Part shown: positions 14,491-22,058 of the stretch, piece after piece
Layout: each line of letters opens with the position of its first letter
Position numbering within the stretch: the first letter of the stretch is position 1
NCBI GenBank assembly: GCA_910586475.1
Contig: CAJUHM010000035.1
Coordinates: 1-24,061 of the forward strand
DNA from: an uncultured Muribaculaceae bacterium
GTDB lineage: Bacteria; Bacteroidota; Bacteroidia; Bacteroidales; Muribaculaceae
DNA length: 24,061 nt
Direction of reading: 5' to 3'
Notes under the pieces: generated by a model
The model's input: only the letters and a program-made list of their open reading frames with translations
Database searches by the model: none
What the model was told of the DNA's origin: nothing
Program-made: the position numbers and the translations under genes

Positions 14491-16071
14491 TCAGTCAGCT
14501 TTTTTAACCGGCCGATAATCAAGAGTGAAATGCAGACCGCGTGATTCATGACGCTCTTTTGCCTGCCGCATTATCAGATAACCGACATTGATTATATTGC
14601 GCAGCTCACAGATCTCACGCGAAGCTTTCGAGCATTTGAAGAGACGCTCCGTCTCCTCATAGAGAATGTCGAGACGGTTCCATGCGCGATCCAGACGCAG
14701 ATTGCTTCTGACAATTCCGACATAGGAACTCATTATCTGGTTCACCTCACGGATACTCTGGGTGATCAGTACCATTTCTTCAGGATGGGAAGTGCCCTCA
14801 TCGTTCCAGTCGGGCACATCGCCGCGAATCTCATAGTGGCCGACCTGAGCGACTGCATGACGAGCGGCGGCGTCAGCATAAACGACAGCCTCGATGAGCG
14901 AATTGGAGGCCAGACGGTTTCCTCCGTGAAGACCGGTGCAGGAACACTCGCCGACGGCATAGAGACGTTTGATCGATGACTCTCCGTTGAGATCGACTTT
15001 TATACCGCCGCACAGATAATGGGCCGCCGGCGCGACAGGAATATAGTCGCGTGTGATGTCGATTCCGAGCGAAAGACATTTGGCATAGATGTTCGGAAAA
15101 TGCCGTTTTGTCTCTTCGGCATCCTTATGGGTGACATCGAGATAGACATGATCATCGCCGTGGAGCTTCATTTCGGAGTCTATCGCACGTGCAACGATAT
15201 CGCGGGGCGCAAGCGACAGTCTCGGATCATATTTATGCATGAATTCCTCGCCCTTTCTGTTACGCAGAACCGCTCCATAACCTCTCATTGCCTCTGTTAT
15301 GAGAAACGACGGACGGTCGCCCGGATGAAACAGGGCAGTCGGATGGAACTGGACGAACTCCATGTCGGCAACAGTCCCTTTCGCGCGGTAGACCATCGCA
15401 ATGCCGTCGCCTGTAGCAACCAGAGGATTCGTTGTTGTCGTATAGACCGCTCCGATTCCGCCTGTGGCAATCAGGGTAATGCGCGAGAGGAATTTATCGA
15501 CCATTCCGGTTTCGGGATTCAGGACATAGGCACCATAGCAAGTGATGTCTTTTGTGCGCCGCGTGACAATCTTACCGAGATGATGCTGCGTGATAATCTC
15601 GATCGCGAAATAATTCTCATAGAGATCGATCCACGGATTCTCTCTGATCCTTCTGATCAGACTCTGCTGGATCTCATAGCCTGTATTATCAGCGTGATGG
15701 AGAATGCGGAACTCAGAGTGTCCGCCCTCGCGGTGGAGATCAAATGAACCATCCTCCTTTCGGTCAAAATCAACTCCCCATTCGAGCAGCTGACGGATCT
15801 GTTCCGGCGCTTCGGTCACGACCTTTCTGACAGCACTGATGTCGCTCAGATGGTCTCCGGCAACCATAGTGTCGGAAATATGTTTTTCAAAATCATCAAC
15901 CCTCAGATCGGTAACGGAAGCTACTCCGCCCTGGGCAAGCGCAGTGTTGGCCTCATCGATTTCAGTTTTGCAAATCAGCGCAACACGATGGTTTTCGTCA
16001 GCCACCTTAAGCGCGAAACTCATGCCGGCGATGCCTGAGCCGATCACAAGATAATCATATTCCTTGGTCAT
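14491..16071 (-). CDS. nadB: L-aspartate oxidase
   Basis: NadB (526 residues) oxidises L-aspartate to iminoaspartate with FAD, the first step of de novo NAD synthesis. It belongs to the succinate dehydrogenase/fumarate reductase flavoprotein group: FAD loop YLVIGSGIAGMSFAL (7-21), ANTALAQGGVASV, HREGGHSEFRILHHADNTG near the active site, FVQFHPTAL, and the FAD-end motif ECSCTGLHGGNRLASNSLIEA. The C-terminal helical domain is complete. The frame opens 22 codons earlier, but the conserved MTKEYDYLVIG start at 16071 and a promoter upstream decide it. nadA and nadC are not in the window; fumarate or oxygen is the probable electron acceptor. Confidence 0.96.
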   Translation of the reverse strand: MTKEYDYLVIGSGIAGMSFALKVADENHRVALICKTEIDEANTALAQGGVASVTDLRVDDFEKHISDTMVAGDHLSDISAVRKVVTEAPEQIRQLLEWGVDFDRKEDGSFDLHREGGHSEFRILHHADNTGYEIQQSLIRRIRENPWIDLYENYFAIEIITQHHLGKIVTRRTKDITCYGAYVLNPETGMVDKFLSRITLIATGGIGAVYTTTTNPLVATGDGIAMVYRAKGTVADMEFVQFHPTALFHPGDRPSFLITEAMRGYGAVLRNRKGEEFMHKYDPRLSLAPRDIVARAIDSEMKLHGDDHVYLDVTHKDAEETKRHFPNIYAKCLSLGIDITRDYIPVAPAAHYLCGGIKVDLNGESSIKRLYAVGECSCTGLHGGNRLASNSLIEAVVYADAAARHAVAQVGHYEIRGDVPDWNDEGTSHPEEMVLITQSIREVNQIMSSYVGIVRSNLRLDRAWNRLDILYEETERLFKCSKASREICELRNIINVGYLIMRQAKERHESRGLHFTLDYRPVKKAD

Positions 16072-16134
16072 AGTGTGTGAGACAATACAATAAGAGATTG
16101 TTAATAACAATACCGGCCGCGCTTTGCAGCCCCA

Positions 16135-16166
16135 CAAAATTAAAAAAATTTCCTATCCGCACCAAA
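16135..16166 (-). promoter_or_regulatory. Candidate promoter of nadB (TTTG -33 and TAATTTTG -7)
   Basis: On the minus strand TTTG (16166-16163) and TAATTTTG (16142-16135) are separated by 20 bases, close to Bacteroidetes spacing. A leader of about 55-60 bases would precede the ATG at 16071. Confidence 0.6.
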
Positions 16167-16281
16167 ACATTTTTCGGGCGAACTGGATGATCAACCCCAT
16201 AAGCGGAATAAAGTTGGCGTATTTATCCATTAAGATGACAAAAGAAATTACCTTCGGTTGGATATTATGGGATTTATGACG

Positions 16282-16289
16282 TAATTTTG
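16282..16289 (+). promoter_or_regulatory. Candidate -7 box (TAATTTTG) for the FMN/Fe-S membrane protein
   Basis: TAATTTTG lies 32 bases before the ATG at 16322. The best upstream partner is TTGG near 16256-16259 at 22 bases, weaker than TTTG. With the nadB promoter it fills the 250-base divergent gap, which otherwise shows nothing recognisable. Confidence 0.45.
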
Positions 16290-16321
16290 CACTGACTATT
16301 TTTTTCTAATCTAAAGTAATA

Positions 16322-17413
16322 ATGGTAAAAAGCAAAACGATATGGCCCAATATAACCGGCCTTATTATTGTGTTTCTGATGATGGCGTCGGCAGCGATGC
16401 TCCGCGACGGAACATTTTTCGGCCACTCGCTTAAAAAAAGTAACGAGACTGAATCCGCCGGTGTCACCCGGATCGACAACGCCGACGGATCCGTCACACT
16501 CAACACATCCGGACTCGGAGCTGAAATCACCGGTTATGCCGGACCGGTCCCTGTCGAGATCAGAATCGCCGACAACACCATTGTTTCCATTACTCCGCTC
16601 GAAAACTCAGAGACGCCCGGTTTTTTCAAACGCGTGCTCGACTCAGGCATCACAGACAGATGGGTCGGCAAGTCTCCGGAAGAGGCACTTGCCGAAGAGG
16701 TCGACGCTGTCACCGGCGCGACATTCACTTCTTCAGCCCTCATCTCCAACGTCAGAACTGGTCTGAACTACTATGAGTCGTCAAACTCGTCTGTCGCAAA
16801 ACAACCTCTTAAGAAGGGGGTCGGCTTCTATTGTGCGCTGATTGTGGCAATTCTCGGGGCAGTTGTTCCGCTCTTGATCAAGAGCAAACGCTACAGAATT
16901 ATTCAGCAGACACTTAATGTCGGAGTACTCGGTTTCTGGACCGGAACATTCATTGACTATACTGTCATGCTCGGCATTCTTTCCAACGGATTCGGAACTT
17001 CTGCCTCGCTGGTTCTGATCCTTATGCTGATTACAGCTTTCATTTATCCGCTTTTCGGCAAAACAGACTATTACTGCACCTGGATCTGCCCGCTCGGCTC
17101 GCTTCAGGAGCTCGCAGGCCGATGCAACCCTTCCCGCAAGCTGAAACTTTCGGCCGCAACCGTCAAAGCTCTCAGATGGTTCCGCACCGCGCTCTGGAGT
17201 GTTCTGATGCTTGCTCTCTGGACAGGCTTCATGGTCAACTGGATCGACTTTGAACTCTTCACGGCCTTCATGGTCAATGAGGCTGCCATCGGAGTCACTG
17301 TCGCCGGAGTCGTGTTCATCATCATCTCGCTTTTCATCGGACGCCCTTACTGCCGTTTTGTCTGTCCGACCGGACTCCTCTTCCGCCTCTCAGAGAACCC
17401 CGACAATCATTGA
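16322..17413 (+). CDS. Membrane electron-transfer protein: extracytoplasmic FMN-binding domain fused to a NapH/NosR-like CxxxCP domain
   Basis: The product has 363 residues in two parts. After a first membrane helix (about 8-26) comes an FMN-binding domain (about 48-152) with the flavinylation motif DAVTGAT (128-134); T134 would take FMN covalently from ApbE. Four or more helices follow (about 168-187, 198-222, 228-245, 290-306, 322-341), with two CxxxCP motifs, C252-C256 (CTWICP) and C344-C348 (CRFVCP), as in NapH, NosR and RnfE-like proteins. The fold suggests electrons pass from quinol or a cytosolic donor to a flavin outside the membrane. The gene lies 50 bases before an exported nitroreductase. 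No ApbE gene is in the window. The partner is inferred. Confidence 0.85.
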   Translation: MVKSKTIWPNITGLIIVFLMMASAAMLRDGTFFGHSLKKSNETESAGVTRIDNADGSVTLNTSGLGAEITGYAGPVPVEIRIADNTIVSITPLENSETPGFFKRVLDSGITDRWVGKSPEEALAEEVDAVTGATFTSSALISNVRTGLNYYESSNSSVAKQPLKKGVGFYCALIVAILGAVVPLLIKSKRYRIIQQTLNVGVLGFWTGTFIDYTVMLGILSNGFGTSASLVLILMLITAFIYPLFGKTDYYCTWICPLGSLQELAGRCNPSRKLKLSAATVKALRWFRTALWSVLMLALWTGFMVNWIDFELFTAFMVNEAAIGVTVAGVVFIIISLFIGRPYCRFVCPTGLLFRLSENPDNH

Positions 17414-17463
17414 TCCCTACGTCAAATCAAAAAAATACATCAATCAAATATTGTGATTCTACA

Positions 17464-18099
17464 ATGAAAACATCCCATTTACTCTGCCTTGTCCTTGCAA
17501 TCGCTCTCGGATTCGCCACATGGAAACTGGTTTCATCCGACAGTACAGCATCCGATACATCTTCGTCCGAACCGTCAGGCAATGAAGCATATGACTGCAT
17601 AATGACACGCTCAAGCTGCCGCTCTTTCACAGACGCACGGCCGACCGAAGAACAGATCGATTCTCTTCTGCATGCAGCAATGGCCGCACCGACAGCGCGC
17701 AATGCCCGGCCCTGGCAGATTGTTGTCATAACGGACCGCGAAATTCTGGACACAATCGCCTCAACATATAAGAACATAAAGATGGCCTCCGAGGCTCCGA
17801 TGGCCTTTGTTGCATGCGGAGATCTGACGATAGCAAACGAAAAAGGCGGCGACGAATTCTGGGATCAGGATCTGTCGGCTGTTTCTGAAAATATTCTCTT
17901 AGCCGCTCACTCAATGGGCTATGGCGCCGTTTGGTGCGGAATCTATCCGATCCAGGAGAGAGTCGAATTCATTCAGGAGCTGCTTGATCTGCCAAAAACG
18001 GTCATTCCACTGAGCGTCATACCGATCGGACAGCCTAAAAACCCACTCAGCCCGAAAGATAAATTCGACCGCAGCCGTGTTCACTATAACGGCTGGTAG
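17464..18099 (+). CDS. Nitroreductase-family protein with an N-terminal export signal or membrane anchor
   Basis: The product has 211 residues. Residues 5-24 form a hydrophobic segment (LLCLVLAIALGFATW), then a serine-rich linker (24-38). The cysteine at position 8 lacks a proper lipobox, so this is more likely an uncleaved anchor or signal peptide than a lipoprotein. From about 41 the nitroreductase fold is clear: IMTRSSCRSFTDARPTEEQID, AAMAAPTARNARPWQIVVI (FMN binding) and HSMGYGAVWCGIYP. Such enzymes are FMN-dependent reductases, normally cytosolic. The frame opens at 17410, but the ATG at 17464 fits the signal. It follows the FMN/Fe-S membrane protein by 50 bases on the same strand; a strong hairpin ends the unit. 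Confidence 0.85.
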   Translation: MKTSHLLCLVLAIALGFATWKLVSSDSTASDTSSSEPSGNEAYDCIMTRSSCRSFTDARPTEEQIDSLLHAAMAAPTARNARPWQIVVITDREILDTIASTYKNIKMASEAPMAFVACGDLTIANEKGGDEFWDQDLSAVSENILLAAHSMGYGAVWCGIYPIQERVEFIQELLDLPKTVIPLSVIPIGQPKNPLSPKDKFDRSRVHYNGW

Positions 18100-18130
18100 A
18101 ATAGAAAAAAAATACATCAGGACTCTCTTA

Positions 18131-18161
18131 AACCAAGAATTTTTAGTAAAAATTCTTGGTT
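18131..18161 (+). terminator. Terminator hairpin after the nitroreductase gene
   Basis: Two perfect 15-base arms (18131-18145 and 18147-18161) flank a single base, so the practical stem is 13-14 pairs with a tiny loop. The 3' arm runs into TTTTC, a modest U tract. It lies 32 bases past the stop and being symmetric may also work on the other strand. Confidence 0.7.
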
Positions 18162-18287
18162 TTCTTATGCCTATAATCAAAAGGCCATTCACTCTGTATT
18201 CCAACATGTTATCCACATTAATCGTTAAAGGACCACTCTGATTGTAACAGCGATGTAATAATTTTAACTTATTTTAGCGTTAAAAAA

Positions 18288-18317
18288 TTTGCATGCGGAT
18301 TTCTCTTTGTAACTTTG
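18288..18317 (+). promoter_or_regulatory. Promoter of the sigma-factor gene (TTTG / TAACTTTG)
   Basis: TTTG (18288-18291), an 18-base spacer and TAACTTTG (18310-18317) match the Bacteroidetes primary-sigma promoter closely. The leader before the ATG at 18395 would be about 70 bases. It is the best promoter in the window and accounts for much of the 295-base gap 18100-18394, along with the hairpin at 18131. Confidence 0.75.
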
Positions 18318-18394
18318 CATTGTCAACGGTTTGTAACACAAATGTCGCACGCCTGACAAACTCTATTTTCGGTTACTATAAAATCTCAGCTATC

Positions 18395-18901
18395 ATGAAC
18401 GCTTCAACTAATTTCTCCAACCGCCTGATGGATCTCCAGAGCAACATGCTCAACTTCGCCTACACCCTTACATCCAACCGTGATGACGCATATGATCTGA
18501 TGCAGGACACTATGCTCAAAGTTCTTTCGAACGAAGACAAGTATATCGAAAACACCAACTTCAAGGGATGGGTTTTCACCATCATGCGCAATATCTTCAT
18601 CAACAACTACCGCCGTGTCGTTCGCTCGGCAACAGTTGTTGACCGCACCGAAGACCTCTACCATCTTAATCTGCCGCAGGATTCCGGCTTCGAAACTCCG
18701 GAAGGATCTTTCGGCGTCAACGAAATTTCCGCCGCCATCGAGGAGTTTCCTGAAAAATATCGCGTTCCGTTCACAATGCACGTAGCCGGCTACAAGTATA
18801 ACGAAATAGCCGACCACATGGGTCTCCCCCTCGGCACTGTAAAAAGCCGCATTTTCTTCGCGCGCCAGGCGCTGCAGCAGCGTTTTGCCGACTATCGTTG
18901 A
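18395..18901 (+). CDS. RNA polymerase sigma factor, sigma-70/ECF type
   Basis: The 168-residue protein has the two ECF domains. Region 2 includes LNFAYTLTSNRDDAYDLMQDTMLKVL and the promoter-melting/-10 helix NFKGWVFTIMRNIFINNYRR. Region 4 includes AIEEFPEKYRVPFTMHVAGYKYNEIADHMGLPLGTVKSRIFFARQALQ, the helix-turn-helix that reads the upstream element. No anti-sigma gene is adjacent: a terminator follows, and the next gene is pdxA. The frame opens at 18293, but that start would lie inside the -33/-7 spacer, so the ATG at 18395 is preferred. Its target genes and signal are unknown. Confidence 0.92.
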   Translation: MNASTNFSNRLMDLQSNMLNFAYTLTSNRDDAYDLMQDTMLKVLSNEDKYIENTNFKGWVFTIMRNIFINNYRRVVRSATVVDRTEDLYHLNLPQDSGFETPEGSFGVNEISAAIEEFPEKYRVPFTMHVAGYKYNEIADHMGLPLGTVKSRIFFARQALQQRFADYR

Positions 18902-19030
18902 AAACCGGCCAGACTGATAGCTAACCAATCTCTCCACTCTTTCCTTTTTAACACCTTTGTCTTATCTCCCTCATAACAGAAATTCAACATCTGCTATAGA
19001 TAAATACTCTCTAACAGCACATACGTTTTT

Positions 19031-19058
19031 TGATTGGTTTAACAAATATGATTGGTTT
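19031..19058 (+). repeat. Short direct repeat TGATTGGTTT
   Basis: TGATTGGTTT occurs at 19031-19040 and again at 19049-19058, an 18-base period, in the 333-base gap 18902-19234 just before the terminator hairpin. It could be a protein-binding pair or chance in AT-rich DNA. Confidence 0.4.
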
Positions 19059-19068
19059 TTAAAGAATC

Positions 19069-19098
19069 AGGGCTCCCGTGAGGAAGCCCTCTTTTTTT
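19069..19098 (+). terminator. Rho-independent terminator of the sigma-factor gene
   Basis: AGGGCT (19069-19074) pairs with AGCCCT (19085-19090) around a ten-base loop, followed after one C by seven T. It lies about 170 bases past the sigma-factor stop. Confidence 0.75.
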
Positions 19099-19119
19099 GC
19101 AGCATGTCATCTTATAAGT

Positions 19120-19151
19120 CTCAAAAAAGACTGAATAAGTCCTTTTTTGAG
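19120..19151. terminator. Second, bidirectional-looking hairpin before pdxA
   Basis: CTCAAAAAAGACT (19120-19132) pairs with AGTC-C-TTTTTTGAG (19138-19151), 13 pairs with one bulged C and a GAATA loop. The A and T tracts lie in the arms, so it could stop transcription from either side. Nothing else is recognisable between the sigma-factor stop and 19031. Confidence 0.5.
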
Positions 19152-19192
19152 CCGTTTTTCAATGAAATTGCAGGAGGTTGGGGAAAATTTGC

Positions 19193-19200
19193 TAATTTTG
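19193..19200 (+). promoter_or_regulatory. Candidate -7 box (TAATTTTG) for pdxA
   Basis: TAATTTTG lies 34 bases before the pdxA ATG and downstream of both hairpins, as expected for an independent promoter. The -33 element is weak. Confidence 0.5.
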
Positions 19201-19234
19201 CGATAGCTTAAAAAAATCTCCCCGAGAAGTACCA

Positions 19235-20341
19235 ATGTCACAAAATAAGATAAAAATAGGCATCACCCACGGCGATCCCAACGGAATCGGATATGAAGTT
19301 ATCCTGAAGGCGCTGGAAGATCCCCGCATGCTGGAACTTTGCACACCTATTATATATGGGTCGGCAAAAATTGCCAATCACTATAGAAAACTGTCGAACA
19401 TCAGTCAGTTTCCTCTCCATCAGATTCAGACGCCGGACAATGCCCGCCCTGATCAGGTCAACATTATAAATGTCATTGACGAATCGCTGAAAATCGAGCC
19501 GGGCAATCCATCGCAGGAAGCCGGAAAAGCAGCTTTTATCGCGTTGGAAGCAGCCGTCGCCGATATGAGAGCGGAGAAAATCGACGCAATCGTAACTGCC
19601 CCGATCAACAAAGCAACGATCCAGAGCGGAGAGTTCACATTCCCCGGCCACACAGAATACCTTGAAGCCTCGCTGGCAGAAAACGGCGAGAAAGCACTGA
19701 TGATTCTCTCTTCGGAGAATATGCGCGTGGCGCTGGTCACAATCCACACTCCGCTCGCATCCGTCGCTTCGGAAATCACGGCCGATAAAGTCGAATCCAG
19801 AATCCGCGACTTCAACTCCGCACTTGAAAAAGATTTCGGCATTCCGCATCCCAGAATAGCCGTTCTCTCCCTCAATCCCCACAGTGGCGAAAACGGACTG
19901 ATCGGAACTGAAGAGAAAAACGAAATCATCCCCGCGATTGAGACTGCCCGCAACTCAAAAATAAACTGCTTCGGCCCGTTTGCGTCCGACGGATTTTTCG
20001 GCAGCGGACAGTGGAAGAAATTCGACGGAGTTCTCGCCATGTACCACGATCAGGGTCTTGCGCCGTTCAAGGCTCTCGCCATGGATGCGGGTGTCAACGT
20101 GACCTCCGGCCTTCCCCACGTCAGGACATCGCCCGACCACGGAACCGGATTCGACATCGCAGGAAAAGGCGAGGCCTCGGAAGAATCAATGCGCCAGGCG
20201 ATCTACCGTGCGATAGACATCATCCGTTCCAGGAAACAGCACAGGGAAATTACCCGCAATCCGCTGCGTAAACAATATGTCGAACGCAACAAAAAGGACA
20301 ACGTCGTCCTCGACCTAACAAAATCAACCGACGAAGCATGA
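19235..20341 (+). CDS. pdxA: 4-hydroxythreonine-4-phosphate dehydrogenase
   Basis: PdxA (368 residues) oxidises and decarboxylates 4-phosphohydroxy-L-threonine in the DXP-dependent route to pyridoxal 5'-phosphate. The start IGITHGDPNGIGYEVILKAL is diagnostic. The metal site is formed by histidines in FPGHTEYLE, VTIHTPL and AMYHDQGLAPFK, and RTSPDHGTGFDIAGKGEA closes the active site. Length is somewhat over the usual 330, with a charged tail of about 30 residues. It overlaps the nucleotidyltransferase gene by ATGA, so PLP synthesis is co-expressed with the cluster that follows. Confidence 0.96.
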   Translation: MSQNKIKIGITHGDPNGIGYEVILKALEDPRMLELCTPIIYGSAKIANHYRKLSNISQFPLHQIQTPDNARPDQVNIINVIDESLKIEPGNPSQEAGKAAFIALEAAVADMRAEKIDAIVTAPINKATIQSGEFTFPGHTEYLEASLAENGEKALMILSSENMRVALVTIHTPLASVASEITADKVESRIRDFNSALEKDFGIPHPRIAVLSLNPHSGENGLIGTEEKNEIIPAIETARNSKINCFGPFASDGFFGSGQWKKFDGVLAMYHDQGLAPFKALAMDAGVNVTSGLPHVRTSPDHGTGFDIAGKGEASEESMRQAIYRAIDIIRSRKQHREITRNPLRKQYVERNKKDNVVLDLTKSTDEA

Positions 20342-21042
20342 ACTACGCGATAATAGCAGCCGGCGAAGGCTCAAGACTCGCCCAGGAGGGTGTGCAGCTC
20401 CCCAAACCGCTTGTCAGTCTCTGCGGCAAGCCGATGATCAAACGCCTCATAGACATAATGATGGACTGCAACCCCACGTCTTTGAGCATCATTGTCAACG
20501 AGCAGATGACAGAAGTCAGAGAATATCTCGAATCTCTTTCGCTGCCCGTTCCGTTCAATCTTGTCGTCAAATCGACTCCAAGTTCAATGCACAGCTTCTA
20601 TGAAGTCAGCCGCGGGTTCGACAACGGCAAATTCATTCTGACCACAGTCGACACAATTTTCCATCCGGAAGATTTCCGCCGCTATGTCGATGCTTTCGAA
20701 AAAGACAGCGAAGCCGACGGCTACATGGCAGTCACCTCTTTTATCGACGACGAAAAACCCCTCTATATCGACGTAAACGAAAAGATGGACATCACGGCTT
20801 TCTGCGACAAACCCTTCGAAGGAGTCAGGTTCATTTCCGGAGGAATCTATGGTCTGACACCCCGGGCTCTGGAAATACTCTCGGACTGCATGGACCGCGG
20901 AGTCAGCCGGATGCGCAACTATCAGCGTGCGCTGGTCGAAGAAGGCATGAGACTGAAAGCATTTCCCTTCAGCAAAATTGTCGACGTCGACCACGCCGGC
21001 GACATCGAAACTGCCGAAAAATTCCTACAAAGCAAAGACTGA
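20338..21042 (+). CDS. Nucleotidyltransferase (NTP_transferase family)
   Basis: The 234-residue enzyme has the nucleotidyltransferase fold: IIAAGEGSRL (5-14), the lysine-bearing LPKPLVSLCGKPMI (21-34), and a metal aspartate in LTTVDTIF around residue 103. It should join a sugar or alcohol phosphate to a nucleotide (for example CDP- or GDP-activated products). The specific substrate cannot be read. It is of the size of inositol-phosphate or choline-phosphate cytidylyltransferase domains, and a CDP-alcohol transferase gene lies four genes downstream. Its start overlaps the pdxA stop by ATGA, and an 82-base pyrimidine-rich gap with no signal follows. Confidence 0.85.
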   Translation: MNYAIIAAGEGSRLAQEGVQLPKPLVSLCGKPMIKRLIDIMMDCNPTSLSIIVNEQMTEVREYLESLSLPVPFNLVVKSTPSSMHSFYEVSRGFDNGKFILTTVDTIFHPEDFRRYVDAFEKDSEADGYMAVTSFIDDEKPLYIDVNEKMDITAFCDKPFEGVRFISGGIYGLTPRALEILSDCMDRGVSRMRNYQRALVEEGMRLKAFPFSKIVDVDHAGDIETAEKFLQSKD

Positions 21043-21124
21043 GCGATCTTGCCTGATCCGCCACCTTAACCACCCCTTTTATTCCTATTCCCCCACTACC
21101 AATCATCACTCCATAAATCTTCAT

Positions 21125-21994
21125 ATGGCAGACATCAATATAGTAGGCATCATGAGAGCCGGGGCATTCTCTCCAAACCACATCGGCAATGATGCTGCGA
21201 TCTTCAATCTCGTCGCGGACCAGCTCAGAAAAAGAGGCTGCTCCGTCACCACGCTAAGTGAAGAACAGCTTATCGCCGGTCAGGTCAAAGAGCGGATCAT
21301 CATAAATATGTGTCGCGAGCAGCGGTCGATCGAAAAACTCCAGCAGCTTGAGGACGCCGGCGCTCTCGTCATTAATTCCGGCTACGGAATCGAGAACTGC
21401 ACACGTGAACGAATGACCCGCATTCTGGTCGGATGCGGCATCCCCTATCCAGAAAGCATCATTGTCAACACCGACGAAGGAGTCCGCGATCAGCTCGCCC
21501 GGCTCAAGATGAACCAGTGCTGGATCAAACGCGGCGACTTCCACGCAATGCATAAAGAGGATGTCAGCTATGTGCGCCATCCAGAAGAAGCGCAAGAAGT
21601 TCTTCAGGAATACTTCCTCAGAGGCATAAAACGCGCCGTCATCAACCGCCACCTCGAAGGTGACCTTATCAAATTCTACGGTGTTCAGGATTCCCCGTTC
21701 TTCTACTGGTTCTATCCCTTCGATCTGGGTCACAGCAAATATGGTCATGAAGCGATCAACGGACGTTCACAGGGACTGCATTTCGACATCAACCAGCTCA
21801 AAAGCATCTGTCAGAAAGCATCGGAAGTTCTCGACGTCAAGATCTACGGCGGAGACTGCATTGTCTCGCCTCAGGGCGACATCCGCATCATCGACTTCAA
21901 CGACTGGCCGAGTTTCGCTCCATGCCGCAATGAAGCTGCCCCTCACATTGCCAAAGCGATAATGAATGAAATAAAAAAACATTCTGTCGGCTGA
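21125..21994 (+). CDS. ATP-grasp (RimK-like) ligase of unknown substrate
   Basis: The product has 289 residues with the ATP-grasp layout. The N-terminal Rossmann-like part (MADINIVGIMRAG, to about 95) is followed by ATP-binding K135 (CWIKRGDFHAMH), E178 (VINRHLEGDLIKFYG), and the metal residues in YGGDCIVSPQGDIRIIDFNDWP (241-262; D257, N259). Such enzymes form carboxylate-amine or related bonds by acyl phosphate. The frame opens at 20978 inside the nucleotidyltransferase gene; I chose the ATG at 21125 where the fold begins. It lies between the nucleotidyltransferase and GtrA genes, suggesting it modifies the same product, but I cannot name the reaction. Confidence 0.78.
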   Translation: MADINIVGIMRAGAFSPNHIGNDAAIFNLVADQLRKRGCSVTTLSEEQLIAGQVKERIIINMCREQRSIEKLQQLEDAGALVINSGYGIENCTRERMTRILVGCGIPYPESIIVNTDEGVRDQLARLKMNQCWIKRGDFHAMHKEDVSYVRHPEEAQEVLQEYFLRGIKRAVINRHLEGDLIKFYGVQDSPFFYWFYPFDLGHSKYGHEAINGRSQGLHFDINQLKSICQKASEVLDVKIYGGDCIVSPQGDIRIIDFNDWPSFAPCRNEAAPHIAKAIMNEIKKHSVG

Positions 21995-22058
21995 TCGTTC
22001 CATCATCCCCTCTCACTGACGGTTAGACCGAGGCCCTTTTCCACAATTCCGATTGAAA

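Noticed and set aside
14548..14979. Long plus-strand frames opposite nadB (also 15019-15747)
   Set aside because: They lie antisense to a fully conserved NadB and show no family motif.
16072..16137. 22-codon N-terminal extension of NadB
   Set aside because: It spans the promoter -7 box, and NadB family members start at the MTKEYDYLVIG position.
17464..17535. Lipoprotein signal in the nitroreductase, because of the cysteine at position 8
   Set aside because: The preceding residues do not form a lipobox and the cysteine lies before, not after, the hydrophobic stretch.
18131..18161. Insertion-sequence end or attachment site at the 15-base palindrome
   Set aside because: There is no transposase, target duplication or second copy, and its place after a gene with a U tract fits a terminator.
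18957..19211. Open frame of 84 codons on the plus strand in the gap before pdxA
   Set aside because: It runs through both hairpins and the pdxA -7 box, has a low-complexity serine/phenylalanine-rich translation and no coupling or recognisable fold.
20978..21124. 49-codon N-terminal extension of the ATP-grasp gene
   Set aside because: It overlaps the nucleotidyltransferase gene out of frame and is polar and repetitive; the fold begins at the ATG at 21125.
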